Source: Pseudomonas sp. BGI-2
GTDB lineage: Bacteria; Pseudomonadota; Gammaproteobacteria; Pseudomonadales; Pseudomonadaceae
Assembly (NCBI RefSeq): GCF_004310295.1
Contig: NZ_SISB01000003.1
Span: forward strand, 182,573 to 246,572
Length of the DNA stretch: 64,000 nt
Reading direction: 5' to 3'
Positions 34,411 to 42,920 of the stretch are shown in pieces (position 1 is the stretch's first letter; each line of letters opens with the position of its first letter). The position numbers were made by a program, and so were the translations under genes. The notes beneath the pieces are model-generated. The model made no database searches. It was not told where the DNA came from and saw nothing but the letters and a program-made list of their open reading frames with translations.

Positions 34411-34440
34411 AAGCGGTACGGAAATCCGTATCGCTTTTTT
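34411..34440 (+). terminator. Terminator of the dockerin-like gene
   Basis: AAGCGGTACGGA pairs with TCCGTATCGCTT (one G-T wobble) around a two-base loop and continues into TTTTTT, 62 bases after the stop. Confidence 0.88.
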
Positions 34441-34583
34441 GTTGCTCGTTACTTGCCCCTGAAAAAACAAGGTGTAAACGGCCCAGTTCACGATTCTTTG
34501 ACAGCTGACTCACAGGACTTTGACTGTTTAGTGTCGAAACTATGTGGCATCTAACCACCTTCTCCCCATACGGTCGTCCGAGC

Positions 34584-35231
34584 ATGTCCCGATTGCGCCT
34601 TTTACCTGCGACATTCCTGTTGTCGCTGGCCGCCCTTTTCAATCTGACACTGGCCTGCGCAGATGAAACCGGCCCACCCCGCCCGGCGGAATGGGCTCAA
34701 TCGGTCGAGGTGCAATACAACCTCTATCAAATGTCCCCGACGCTTTACCGCAGCGCTTTGCCCGACGCCGGTGCCGTACCGTTGTTGAAGAAACTCAACG
34801 TTGCCACCGTGATCACTTTTCTGCCCGAGTCGGATTCAAGCTGGTTGTCCACGCCAGGCATTGCTCAGGTGCAGCTGCCTTATCGCACCAATCACGTGGA
34901 CGACGCACAAGTACTCAAGGCCCTTCGCGCCATCCAGACCGCTGAATCCAATGGCCCGGTGCTGATGCACTGCAAACACGGTTCGGACCGCACCGGCCTG
35001 ATGGCGGCGATGTATCGGGTGGTGGTGCAAGGCTGGAGCAAGGAAGACGCTCTGAACGAAATGACCCAGGGTGGCTTCGGTGACAGCATCCATTTCAAGG
35101 ATGGCGTGCGTTACATGATGCAGGCCGATGCCGAAAAACTTCGGACCGCGCTAGCCAACGGCGATTGCAGCACCAGTCCGTTTGCGGCCTGCTCGATGAA
35201 GAGTTGGTTCAAATCTGCCCACGTTGAATAA
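34584..35231 (+). CDS. tpbA: Periplasmic dual-specificity tyrosine phosphatase (TpbA-like)
   Basis: This 215-residue protein has a Sec-type signal (about residues 1-27) and a DSP-type phosphatase domain. The phosphate loop HCKHGSDRTG gives catalytic Cys130 and Arg136. The general acid is Asp106 or Asp107 in HVDDAQV. Sequence and length closely match TpbA of P. aeruginosa (NLYxMSPTLYRSALP, VLMHCKHG, MYRxVVQGW). TpbA dephosphorylates the periplasmic part of the diguanylate cyclase TpbB and thereby lowers c-di-GMP. The ATG at 34584 is preferred, since an ATG 14 codons upstream would spoil the signal peptide. No tpbB is nearby. Confidence 0.83.
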   Translation: MSRLRLLPATFLLSLAALFNLTLACADETGPPRPAEWAQSVEVQYNLYQMSPTLYRSALPDAGAVPLLKKLNVATVITFLPESDSSWLSTPGIAQVQLPYRTNHVDDAQVLKALRAIQTAESNGPVLMHCKHGSDRTGLMAAMYRVVVQGWSKEDALNEMTQGGFGDSIHFKDGVRYMMQADAEKLRTALANGDCSTSPFAACSMKSWFKSAHVE

Positions 35232-35239
35232 GCATTGGC

Positions 35240-37282
35240 TCAACTGGCAGCGGTGGCTGGCACAGACACGAAAAAATTGTCGGCGATCGGCCGTCCGAGG
35301 AATTCTTCCAGGGCGACCAGCAGTGAGCGCGAATCGCCCGGTGAAAAAAAGGCTTCGCGAAAGGCCCTGCCTGTTTGCGGGTTGAACACCCACTCGTGCT
35401 GAAACCGTTTGAACGCCTCGGTCGCCAGTACACCCGACCATTTGTAGGCGTAAACCGACGCCGCGTATCCGGTCACCATGTAATCGAAGCTGTTGGCGAA
35501 TCGACAGTAGGGCGGCAGTTGCAGGTGGGGAATCTCGCGCAGCACGTCGTCGAAGATTTGCTCAACGCTGCGTCCATCACCTTGGCTGCGGTGCAATTCG
35601 AAGTCGAATAATGCGGTCATTAACAGCTCGGCGGTTTGCCGAGTGGTCTGGGTGTGAATGGCGGTCAGCGCTGCGTCGACTCGCGCTTCGCTCAGGCGCT
35701 CGCCGGTCTGGTAATGAGCGGCCAGCCACAGCAGAAACTCACCCGACAGGCACCAAAGCTCGAACAATTGCCCCGTGAACTCTGCGGTGTCGCGTCCCAG
35801 CTGTGTAATACCCGACAGACGATGGTGAGGTGAGCGGGTAAGAATGTGCTGCAAGCAATGGCCGAACTCATGGAACAAGACGCGCAGGTCCTGATGGGCG
35901 AGAAGGCAAGGATGCTCAACATTCCCGGGCGTGAAGTTGCCATGAAGCACAGTGATCGGCAGCGTCAATCGACCTTCGGCGTCCAACCGCCGATTGCGTG
36001 GTGTGGCGGTCCAGGCGAAGTCCGGCGCTTCATCCCGATGAAAAGGGTCGAGGTAAATGTGCCCGACGACTTGGCCATGCTCGCTGATCTCGAACAGGCG
36101 CACGCTGTCATGCCAGTGGCTGAATACCGACTGCTCGACGATCTGTATGCCAAACATGCGCTCGCTGAACAGACAGAGCCGTTGCAATGTCCCGTCCAGC
36201 GGGAAGTACGTTCGCAGGTTTTTCAGCGCCCCGCCGAGACGTTGCTGGCGCAATTGCTCGGCGAGAAATTCATGGTCCCAAGGGTGGACCTCAGTCATAC
36301 CGCGCTCAAGAGCTAACGCCTTGAGCGCCTGTACCTCCTGTTCGAAGTCGGGTGTCACCTGCATGATTTGCCGCCGCAGGAAACCGGTCACTTGCTCGGT
36401 GGATTCTGCCATTTCCGTTACAAGGCTGAGTTGCGCGAAGTTCTCATACCCCAGCAACCTGGCTTTCTGGTGACGCAGCGACAACAGGAACTCCAGCACC
36501 GGACCATTATCGAATTGCCCGGCGTGGGGGCCTTGATCGGAAGCTCGCGTGGAGTAGGCGACAAAGTATTCTTCGCGCAGGGATCGGTCTTCGGCATACG
36601 CCATGACTCGAGTGTAGGTGTCTTGGTCCAAGCGCATCAGCCAGCCTTCATGCCCTGCCTGTTGTGCGTTGAAAGCCAGACGCTCCAGTGTCGCCGCGGA
36701 CAAACCGTTCAATTGCGTGACGTCGTCGATGCGCTTGCTCCAGGCTGCGCTGGCGCGTTCTAGGTTGCTCAGGAACATGCTTTGCAGCACACCGATGTCG
36801 CGATTCAGCCGACCCAGCTTCTGCTGTTGTTCGATGGGCAAGTGGATGCCGGACAAGCGAAACCGGCGCAGAACTTTGTGCAAAACCGCTTTGCGCGGCT
36901 CATCGTAATTCACCGCGGCCGGACTCTGCGCCAGCCGCTGATAAACCCGGAACAGTGCCTGATTGCTCATCTTTTCAGACTTGTACTGCGCGGCGGCATC
37001 GCTGCAAGTCGCGCTGGCCAGGTCCCAAGCCTTGCCCTCGCGTTTCACCATTGAGAGGGTTTCGATCACGCTCATGATCTCATCGAGGCGCGCATCGGTT
37101 TCATCAACGGCCAATACCAGATCGTCCCAGTTCGGGATTGCGGATTGGCTCGCGACAATCTCGGCAATGGCCTGGCGATTGTCAGCAATGAGGGTGTCGA
37201 TGGCGGGCACCAGATGCTCGGCACGGATGTCCGTCCAAGGCGGCAGGTCCCAGTGCTGCAGCAGCGGATTGGTATCAGGCAT
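35240..37282 (-). CDS. M3-family oligopeptidase, second paralogue
   Basis: This 680-residue zinc metallopeptidase of the thimet/oligopeptidase A family has the active site FHEFGHCLQH (two His ligands and catalytic Glu) and the third ligand Glu in DTAEFTGQLFE. Near the end is the conserved region GYAASVYAYKWSGVLATEAF. Overall it parallels prlC but is clearly diverged, for example EFTGQ in place of ELPSQ after the zinc ligand. It is cytoplasmic, with no signal peptide. It lies 112 bp downstream of yheV, which itself follows prlC, so this looks like an old tandem duplication with a new substrate range. Confidence 0.92.
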   Translation of the reverse strand: MPDTNPLLQHWDLPPWTDIRAEHLVPAIDTLIADNRQAIAEIVASQSAIPNWDDLVLAVDETDARLDEIMSVIETLSMVKREGKAWDLASATCSDAAAQYKSEKMSNQALFRVYQRLAQSPAAVNYDEPRKAVLHKVLRRFRLSGIHLPIEQQQKLGRLNRDIGVLQSMFLSNLERASAAWSKRIDDVTQLNGLSAATLERLAFNAQQAGHEGWLMRLDQDTYTRVMAYAEDRSLREEYFVAYSTRASDQGPHAGQFDNGPVLEFLLSLRHQKARLLGYENFAQLSLVTEMAESTEQVTGFLRRQIMQVTPDFEQEVQALKALALERGMTEVHPWDHEFLAEQLRQQRLGGALKNLRTYFPLDGTLQRLCLFSERMFGIQIVEQSVFSHWHDSVRLFEISEHGQVVGHIYLDPFHRDEAPDFAWTATPRNRRLDAEGRLTLPITVLHGNFTPGNVEHPCLLAHQDLRVLFHEFGHCLQHILTRSPHHRLSGITQLGRDTAEFTGQLFELWCLSGEFLLWLAAHYQTGERLSEARVDAALTAIHTQTTRQTAELLMTALFDFELHRSQGDGRSVEQIFDDVLREIPHLQLPPYCRFANSFDYMVTGYAASVYAYKWSGVLATEAFKRFQHEWVFNPQTGRAFREAFFSPGDSRSLLVALEEFLGRPIADNFFVSVPATAAS

Positions 37283-37394
37283 GGCGTCTTCCTTGAATAG
37301 GGCTGAAGGAATCAGCCTAAGGAGGAAGCGCAGGGGAAGGGTGGTAAATAGATACCACCTTCCACCCCGTCAAAGGGTGGAAGGTGGCGTTGAC

Positions 37395-37682
37395 TCACTG
37401 TTGCTCGTCAGGCTTTTTCTTTAGCTTCGGGTTCGGGAAGAACTGCACGGCCTGAACCTTGGCGTCCGGCACCTTCAGCGCCGACGTATTGACCCGCGTG
37501 CCCAATTCCTTGGGCACCGACAGGCCTTGTTCATTGAGCGTGTCCGAATAACCGCAGGCCACGCATTCGCGATGCGGGACCTCGTCTTCGTTCCACATCA
37601 TCAACTTGTCCGGTTCGCTGCATGCCGGACAGACCGCCCCGGCGATAAAGCGCTTTTTCGTGATCACAGGCCCCTCACTCAT
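37395..37682 (-). CDS. yheV: YheV-type zinc-ribbon protein
   Basis: This 95-residue protein has a zinc-ribbon built of CPAC and CVAC pairs (residues 18-21 and 40-43). A Lys/Pro-rich tail (FFPNPKLKKKPDEQQ) follows. It matches the YheV family of small putative metal-binding proteins of unknown role. The start overlaps the prlC stop by four bases (ATGA), so it is translationally coupled to oligopeptidase A. A role in peptide turnover can be guessed from that but not shown. Confidence 0.88.
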   Translation of the reverse strand: MSEGPVITKKRFIAGAVCPACSEPDKLMMWNEDEVPHRECVACGYSDTLNEQGLSVPKELGTRVNTSALKVPDAKVQAVQFFPNPKLKKKPDEQQ

Positions 37683-39730
37683 GCTGCCGCGTCCTCACTC
37701 AGGCCGCTATGGCGCAAGAGTGCGTCAATCGATGGCGCACGGCCCCGGAAGTCGACGAACAGCACCATCGGCTCCTGAGAACCACCGCGCGCCAGGATTG
37801 CTTCGCGGAACGCACGACCTGTTTCGGCATTCAGTACGCCGTCTTCTTCGAACTTCGAGAAGGCGTCGGCCGACAGCACTTCAGCCCACTTGTAGCTGTA
37901 GTAACCCGCCGCGTAACCGCCGGCGAAAATGTGGGCGAAGCTGTTCGGGAAACGGTTGTAGGCCGGAGGACGCATCACCGACACCTCGTCACGCACACCT
38001 TCGAGCAGTTGCAGCACGCTGCGGCCGTCGCCGTGGGTGGCGTGCAGTTCGAAGTCGAACAACGAGAATTCCAGCTGACGGACCATCATCAGGCCGGACT
38101 GGAAGTTCTTCGCCGCGAGCATCTTGCCCAGCAGGTCCTGCGGCAGCGGTTCGCCGGTTTCGTAGTGACCGGAAATCAGCGCCAGACCTTCCGGCTCCCA
38201 GCACCAGTTCTCCATGAACTGACTTGGCAACTCGACCGCATCCCAAGCCACGCCGTTGATGCCCGATACGCCAGCGTGTTCAACACGGGTCAGCAGGTGA
38301 TGCAAGCCATGACCGAATTCGTGGAACAGGGTGGTGACTTCATCGTGAGTCAGCAGGGCCGGTTTGCCACTGTCGGCCGGGGTGAAGTTGCACACCAGAT
38401 TGGCCACCGGGCTTTGCAGCTCGCCGCTGATCGTGCGGCGACGGTCACGGGCGCCGTCCATCCAGGCACCACCACGCTTGTTGGCGCGGGCATAGAGATC
38501 GAAGAAGAAGCGGCCGACGTGCTGGCCGTTTTCCTTGATTTCAAACAGGCGAACATCCGGGTGCCAGGCGTCGAAGCCTTTGAGTTCGGCAATCTCGATG
38601 CCGTACAGGCGCTGAACGATCGCGAACAGGCCGCCCAGCACTTTGTCGATCGGGAAGTAAGCGCGCAGTGCTTCCTGGGCAACGCTGTAACGTTGTTCGC
38701 GAAGCTTCTCGCCATAGAAACCGCTGTCCCAGCTTTGCAGGTCCGGGCAGCCTTGTTCGGCGGCGTAGGCCTTGAGCTGTTCCAGGTCCTGAGCAGCGAA
38801 CGGTTTGCTGCGTTTGGCCAGGTCGCGCAGGAAACTCAGCACCTGATCGCTGGATTCGGCCATTTTGGTGGCCAGGCTCAGTTCCGAGAAACTGGCGAAG
38901 CCCAACAGTTTTGCAAGCTCCTGGCGCAGGTCGAGGATTTCTTCCATGACCGGGCCGTTATCGTTCTGACCGGCGTTCGGGCCTTGGTCCGACGCGCGGG
39001 TGCAGTAGGCGGCGTAGACTTCCTCGCGCAGGGCACGGTCCTGGGCGTAGGTCATCACCGCGTAATAGCTCGGGAATTCCAGGGTGATCAGGAAACCGTC
39101 CAGATCTTTGGCCTGGGCCGCGGCGGCCATTTGCGCCTTGGCCGAGTCGGTAAGACCGGCGAGGGTGGCTTCGTCGGTCACGTGCCTGGTCCAGGCTTGG
39201 GTCGCGTCGAGCAGCTGGTTGGAGAAGCGGCTGCCCAGCTCCGACAATTTGCTCTGCACTTCGGCGTAGCGCTTTTGCTCTGCTTCCGGCAGGTCGATAC
39301 CCGACAGACGGAAGTCACGCAGCGAGTGTTCCAGGATAGTTTTCTGCGCCACGTCGAAACCGGCGGCTTGCGGGCTGTTAGCCAAGGCTTCGAAGGCTTC
39401 GAACAACTCACGGTTCTGGCCCAACTCGGTGGAGTAGGCGCTCAACGCTGGCAGGCAGGACTCGTAGGCTTCGCGCAATTCAGCGCTGTTGCACACGGCA
39501 TTCAGGTGGCTGACCGGGCTCCAGGCCGCGCCCAGACGATCGTTCAGTTCGTCCATCGCCAGCACCAGTCCGGCCCAGGTCGGTTGTTTGCCCTGGGTGT
39601 CGAGGATCTCGATAATGGCGGCGCGGTTGTCAGCCAGGATCTGTTCAATGGCCGGTTGCACGTGTTCGGCACGGATCGCCGAGAACGGCGGCAGGTCGTA
39701 GGACTGCAAAAGAGGGTTGTTCACGCTCAC
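37679..39730 (-). CDS. prlC: Oligopeptidase A
   Basis: This 683-residue M3 zinc metallopeptidase degrades signal peptides and other short peptides in the cytoplasm. The active site is FHEFGHGLHH with the third zinc ligand in VELPSQFMENW. The family C-terminal segment GYAAGYYSYKWAEVLSADAF is present. I take the GTG at 39730 (VSVNNPLLQ), which has AAGG eight bases upstream and gives the usual family length. An ATG nine codons upstream (39757) lacks a ribosome site. It shares the 89 bp region to its right with the divergent gamma carbonic anhydrase gene. Confidence 0.95.
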   Translation of the reverse strand: MSVNNPLLQSYDLPPFSAIRAEHVQPAIEQILADNRAAIIEILDTQGKQPTWAGLVLAMDELNDRLGAAWSPVSHLNAVCNSAELREAYESCLPALSAYSTELGQNRELFEAFEALANSPQAAGFDVAQKTILEHSLRDFRLSGIDLPEAEQKRYAEVQSKLSELGSRFSNQLLDATQAWTRHVTDEATLAGLTDSAKAQMAAAAQAKDLDGFLITLEFPSYYAVMTYAQDRALREEVYAAYCTRASDQGPNAGQNDNGPVMEEILDLRQELAKLLGFASFSELSLATKMAESSDQVLSFLRDLAKRSKPFAAQDLEQLKAYAAEQGCPDLQSWDSGFYGEKLREQRYSVAQEALRAYFPIDKVLGGLFAIVQRLYGIEIAELKGFDAWHPDVRLFEIKENGQHVGRFFFDLYARANKRGGAWMDGARDRRRTISGELQSPVANLVCNFTPADSGKPALLTHDEVTTLFHEFGHGLHHLLTRVEHAGVSGINGVAWDAVELPSQFMENWCWEPEGLALISGHYETGEPLPQDLLGKMLAAKNFQSGLMMVRQLEFSLFDFELHATHGDGRSVLQLLEGVRDEVSVMRPPAYNRFPNSFAHIFAGGYAAGYYSYKWAEVLSADAFSKFEEDGVLNAETGRAFREAILARGGSQEPMVLFVDFRGRAPSIDALLRHSGLSEDAAA

Positions 39731-39819
39731 GGTTGGCACCTTGGCTGGAAGAAACATGCGGCCATCTTAATTACAATCGACGCTCACCGCAGCAATCGGC
39801 AACAGAGAGAAACCCTATC

Positions 39820-40365
39820 GTGACCCTTCGCAAGTATCAGAACCACACGCCACTGCTGGGCAAAGGCGCTTTTGTCGACGGCTCGGCGGTGGTGATCGGC
39901 GACGTCGAAATCGGTGAAGACAGCTCCGTATGGCCGCTGACGGTGATTCGTGGCGACATGCACCGCATCCGAATCGGTGCGCGCACCAGTGTCCAGGATG
40001 GCTGCGTGCTGCACATCACCCACGCCGGGCCGTTCAATCCCGATGGCTTTCCCTGCTTGATCGGAGACGACGTGACCATTGCCCATAAAGTCATGCTGCA
40101 TGGCTGCAGCGTCGGCAACCGGGTTCTGATCGGCATGGGCAGCATCGTCATGGACGGCGCGGTGATCGAGGATGATGTAATTGTCGGCGCCGGCAGCCTG
40201 GTGCCGCCGGGCAAGCGTCTCGAAAGCGGCTTTCTGTATGTCGGCAGCCCGGTGAAGCAGATCCGTCCGCTGACAGACAAGGAAAATGCCTTTTTCACCT
40301 ACAGCGCGGCGAACTACGTGAAGCTCAAGAATTTGCACCTGGCTGAAGGCTACGACCAGCTCTGA
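39820..40365 (+). CDS. Gamma-class carbonic anhydrase-like hexapeptide protein
   Basis: This 181-residue left-handed beta-helix protein of the YrdA/CaiE/PaaY group has repeated hexapeptides (VVIGDVEIGEDSSVWPLTV; VLIGMGSIVMDGAVIEDDV). Three His ligands for a metal are in HITHAG and AHKVMLHGC. Start is the GTG at 39820 (GTG ACC CTT CGC) with GAGAG upstream, because the open frame to the left overlaps prlC. Members of this family in P. aeruginosa (PA0066) are assigned as gamma carbonic anhydrases, but many YrdA proteins show little activity, so the enzymatic role is not certain. Confidence 0.88.
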   Translation: MTLRKYQNHTPLLGKGAFVDGSAVVIGDVEIGEDSSVWPLTVIRGDMHRIRIGARTSVQDGCVLHITHAGPFNPDGFPCLIGDDVTIAHKVMLHGCSVGNRVLIGMGSIVMDGAVIEDDVIVGAGSLVPPGKRLESGFLYVGSPVKQIRPLTDKENAFFTYSAANYVKLKNLHLAEGYDQL

Positions 40366-40390
40366 CCCGCGCCCTTATTCAGGATTCAAC

Positions 40391-41041
40391 ATGCATTACC
40401 AAACCGTTTTGTTTGACCTCGACGGCACCCTGACCGACCCGCGCGAAGGAATTACCCGTTCGATCCAGTTCGCCCTGAGCAAACTGGGCATTGATGAACC
40501 CGACCTGACCAGGCTCGAACACTTCATCGGCCCGCCATTGTTGCAAGCGTTCATGCAGTTCTACGACTTCGACGAGCCCAAGGCCTGGGAAGCGGTGAAC
40601 CTCTACCGCGAACGCTTCAAGGTCACCGGCCTGTACGAGAACCGTGTGTTCGACGGCGTCACACCGCTGCTGGAAACCCTCAGCGGGCAAGGTCGGCAGT
40701 TGTACATCGCAACCTCTAAACCATGGGTTTTCGCCCGCGAAATCGCCCGGCACTTCGACTTTGCCCAGCACTTCAAAGTGATTTACGGCAGCGAACTGGA
40801 CGGGACACGCACCAACAAGGTTGAGTTGATTGCTCACCTGATCGCCGAAGAAGGTCTGGACCCGGCCAACACCCTGATGATCGGCGACCGAAAACACGAC
40901 CTGATCGGCGCGCGCAGTAATGGGCTCGATGCGGCGGCGGTAGGTTATGGTTTTGGCAGCCGGGAAGAATTGAGCGCAGAAGCGCCGGCCTTTCACTTCG
41001 AAACGCTGGACGAGATGCATCAGGCGTTTTTGCAACGCTAA
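40391..41041 (+). CDS. HAD-superfamily phosphatase (phosphoglycolate phosphatase-like)
   Basis: This 216-residue HAD hydrolase with a helical cap has motif I DLDGTLTDP (nucleophile and acid Asp), motif II IATSKPW, motif III Lys in RTNKVELIAH and motif IV MIGDRKHDLIGA. Specificity is not set by these motifs. Related proteins act on phosphoglycolate, 5'-nucleotides or pyrophosphate. It follows the gamma carbonic anhydrase gene by 25 bp on the same strand and is followed by a REP. Confidence 0.9.
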   Translation: MHYQTVLFDLDGTLTDPREGITRSIQFALSKLGIDEPDLTRLEHFIGPPLLQAFMQFYDFDEPKAWEAVNLYRERFKVTGLYENRVFDGVTPLLETLSGQGRQLYIATSKPWVFAREIARHFDFAQHFKVIYGSELDGTRTNKVELIAHLIAEEGLDPANTLMIGDRKHDLIGARSNGLDAAAVGYGFGSREELSAEAPAFHFETLDEMHQAFLQR

Positions 41042-41047
41042 TTAGAT

Positions 41048-41116
41048 CGCCTTCGCGGGCAAGCCTCGCTCAGGTCGATGTGATCTGTAGGAGCGAGGCT
41101 TGCCCGCGAGAAGGCG
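41048..41116. repeat. REP element left of the RAYT gene
   Basis: The left arm CGCCTTCGCGGGCAAGCCTC is truncated before its CCTACAG end. The right arm CTGTAGGAGCGAGGCTTGCC (CGCGAGAAGGCG following) is complete. It carries the GTAG tetranucleotide next to the palindrome that RAYT proteins recognise. Confidence 0.88.
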
Positions 41117-41211
41117 TCCTTCCAGACACATCCTGAGCAACAGTTATCACTCCAATTCCTTCTAATCGTCCTAGCCTCAAAGACTAAGGCCACGATCAAG
41201 GAGGATCATCT

Positions 41212-41670
41212 TTGCCAGGGTTAAAAAATGCTCATCGATTGCGCACTGGGCGATATTCGGAGTCCGGACAGATCTACCTGCTGACCGCCGTGGTTTTGAA
41301 TCGGGAACCGTTATTCCGCGACTTCAAGAGTGGGCGATTGGTAGTAGACGCTCTGAGAACTGCCGAGCGAGAAGGGTTTGCGACGTCACTGGCCTGGGTC
41401 GTCATGCCCGATCATTTCCATTGGCTGATCGAGTTGCATAATACTCAGTTACCCAAGTTGATGGCTCGAACCAAATCACGCATCGCAGTGACGCTAAATC
41501 GCTCGTCAGGACGCCAAGGTCCGGTTTGGCAACATGGTTATCACGATCGAGCCGTTCGTAAGGAAGAAGATCTACAGGCGGTTGCTCGCTACATCGTCGC
41601 CAATCCGTTGCGAGCGGGCCTGGTCGAGAAGGTAGGGGATTATCCGCTGTGGGATGCGATCTGGTTGTGA
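41212..41670 (+). mobile_element. rayT: REP-associated tyrosine transposase (RAYT, TnpA-REP)
   Basis: This 152-residue Y1-transposase (IS200/IS605-like) carries the HUH metal motif HFHW in VMPDHFHWLIELH. The downstream catalytic Tyr is probably the one in QHGYHDRAV or RYIVANPLRAG. It begins with TTG, supported by a GGAGG site eight bases upstream. No in-frame ATG exists near the start. It is bracketed by REPs of one family at 41048-41116 and 41681-41760, the standard RAYT arrangement. RAYTs cut and process REP hairpins and are single-copy and vertically inherited rather than freely mobile. Confidence 0.93.
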
Positions 41671-41680
41671 AGTTTGAAGA

Positions 41681-41760
41681 CGCCTTCGCGGGCAAGCCTC
41701 GCTTCTACAGGATTATGTAGCCTCACCCAGCTCCTGTAGGAGCGAGGCTTGCCCGCGAAG
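41681..41760. repeat. REP pair right of the RAYT gene
   Basis: CGCCTTCGCGGGCAAGCCTC (GCTTCTACAGG following) and the inverse CCTGTAGGAGCGAGGCTTGC (CCGCGAAG following) are separated by 21 bases, starting 11 bases after the RAYT stop. The left arm has one substitution (CTTCTAC for CTCCTAC). Confidence 0.9.
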
Positions 41761-41768
41761 AGGCCCGC

Positions 41769-42860
41769 TCAGCCACCGAAGTTTAATGGTCCAGCCAATG
41801 CCTTCAAAGCTACCTTGCGCTCAATCACCGGAAACGCACCAAGCTGCTCGACGGCCGCATAAAACTTCAACCAGTCCCCACCGACCTGCTTGAACAGCGC
41901 CGCAAACGCCGGTACCCATTGGTCGTACAAACCAAACGGCAACAACCGGGCATTGTTCATCGGTGCATTGATCCACGCGTCGTAGCGCTTGTCGCCGGCC
42001 CATTGGCTGTCGCGCAGTTGTCGATACTCATGGCGCAGCTGTTCGAACTCCGCCGCTTTGCGTTGGCGCATCTGGTCGGCGGGTATCGGCAGGGCGTAGA
42101 GCTTTTCAAGCCGAGTGCGAGTATCCAGAACCAATTGAATGAACTGGTCCCGTTGCTGCGCCTGCGCACCGTTGTCGGGTGCCAGACCGCGCGATGCACG
42201 CCATTGCCGGGTGCCTTCCTGTTCGACGAAGGTGGCGAAAGACTCGTTGAACTCCGTGTCGTCTTTTACATAGAAGCGCTGATGGGCGAGCTCGTGGAAG
42301 ATCAACGTCGCCAGCCGCTCGTCGCCCCAACCCATCATTGAGCTGATAATCGGATCATTGAACCAGCCGAGCGTCGAATAGGCCTCGACGCCGCCAATCG
42401 ACACGTCCATACCTTGCAAACGCTGCAAGGCAGCCTCGCCGCGGGCGGCACTCTGGCTGTAATAACCGCGGTAGGCAACACAGCCAGCGACGGGGAAACA
42501 ATGGTTTTGCGGTGTCAGGGAAAATTCCGGCGTGGCAAAGACGTTCCAGACCACGAACGGCCGGCCAATGTCGGCGTATAGGCGGTAGCTCTGGTTATCC
42601 GGCAGATGCAGCTGCTGGCTAGCGAATGTCCGGGCCTTTTGCGACTGGGTCAGATGCGCACGCAGCATCGGATCGCGAGACGGATCGGCAAGCACCTCGG
42701 CCACCGGCTCCCTGGCTCGCAGCAGTTGCAACTGACCACTGGCCAATTGGCTGTAATAGCTGACGCCCGCGCAACCGCTGAGCAATAAAAGCAATACACC
42801 CGGAAACAAAACGCGCAAAACGCGATCAAGTAACCCAAGGCTTGGAAGCGGCCTGATCAA
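41769..42860 (-). CDS. Lipoprotein zinc aminopeptidase (PF10023-type)
   Basis: This 363-residue protein has a lipoprotein signal (LLLLLSGC; Cys at about residue 30) and the zinc motif HELAHQRF followed by FNESFATFVEQEG, which supplies the third ligand Glu. This is the pattern of the putative aminopeptidase family PF10023. The likely start is TTG at 42860 with GGGA ten bases before. No ATG or GTG precedes the signal peptide in frame. The protein should sit in the cell envelope facing the periplasm. Nothing in the sequence fixes its peptide preference. Confidence 0.85.
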   Translation of the reverse strand: MIRPLPSLGLLDRVLRVLFPGVLLLLLSGCAGVSYYSQLASGQLQLLRAREPVAEVLADPSRDPMLRAHLTQSQKARTFASQQLHLPDNQSYRLYADIGRPFVVWNVFATPEFSLTPQNHCFPVAGCVAYRGYYSQSAARGEAALQRLQGMDVSIGGVEAYSTLGWFNDPIISSMMGWGDERLATLIFHELAHQRFYVKDDTEFNESFATFVEQEGTRQWRASRGLAPDNGAQAQQRDQFIQLVLDTRTRLEKLYALPIPADQMRQRKAAEFEQLRHEYRQLRDSQWAGDKRYDAWINAPMNNARLLPFGLYDQWVPAFAALFKQVGGDWLKFYAAVEQLGAFPVIERKVALKALAGPLNFGG

Positions 42861-42920
42861 AATAAAATCATCCCTGGAGAGTCTGCCCGCAAGACTATCC
42901 CGCCTGACTGGAGCTCCGCC

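Noticed and set aside
37709..39823. A 704-codon plus-strand frame opposite prlC
   Set aside because: It is antisense to a fully conserved metallopeptidase and its product has low-complexity Val/Gly/Gln composition typical of shadows.
41212..41670. Complete IS200/IS605 insertion sequence
   Set aside because: There is no TnpB-like gene or typical IS ends. The flanks are REPs, so a RAYT is the better reading.
11321..41760. Dispersed GCGGGCAAGCC repeats as a CRISPR-like array
   Set aside because: Copies are far apart, in inverted pairs without regular spacers, no cas genes are present, and the RAYT explains them as REPs.
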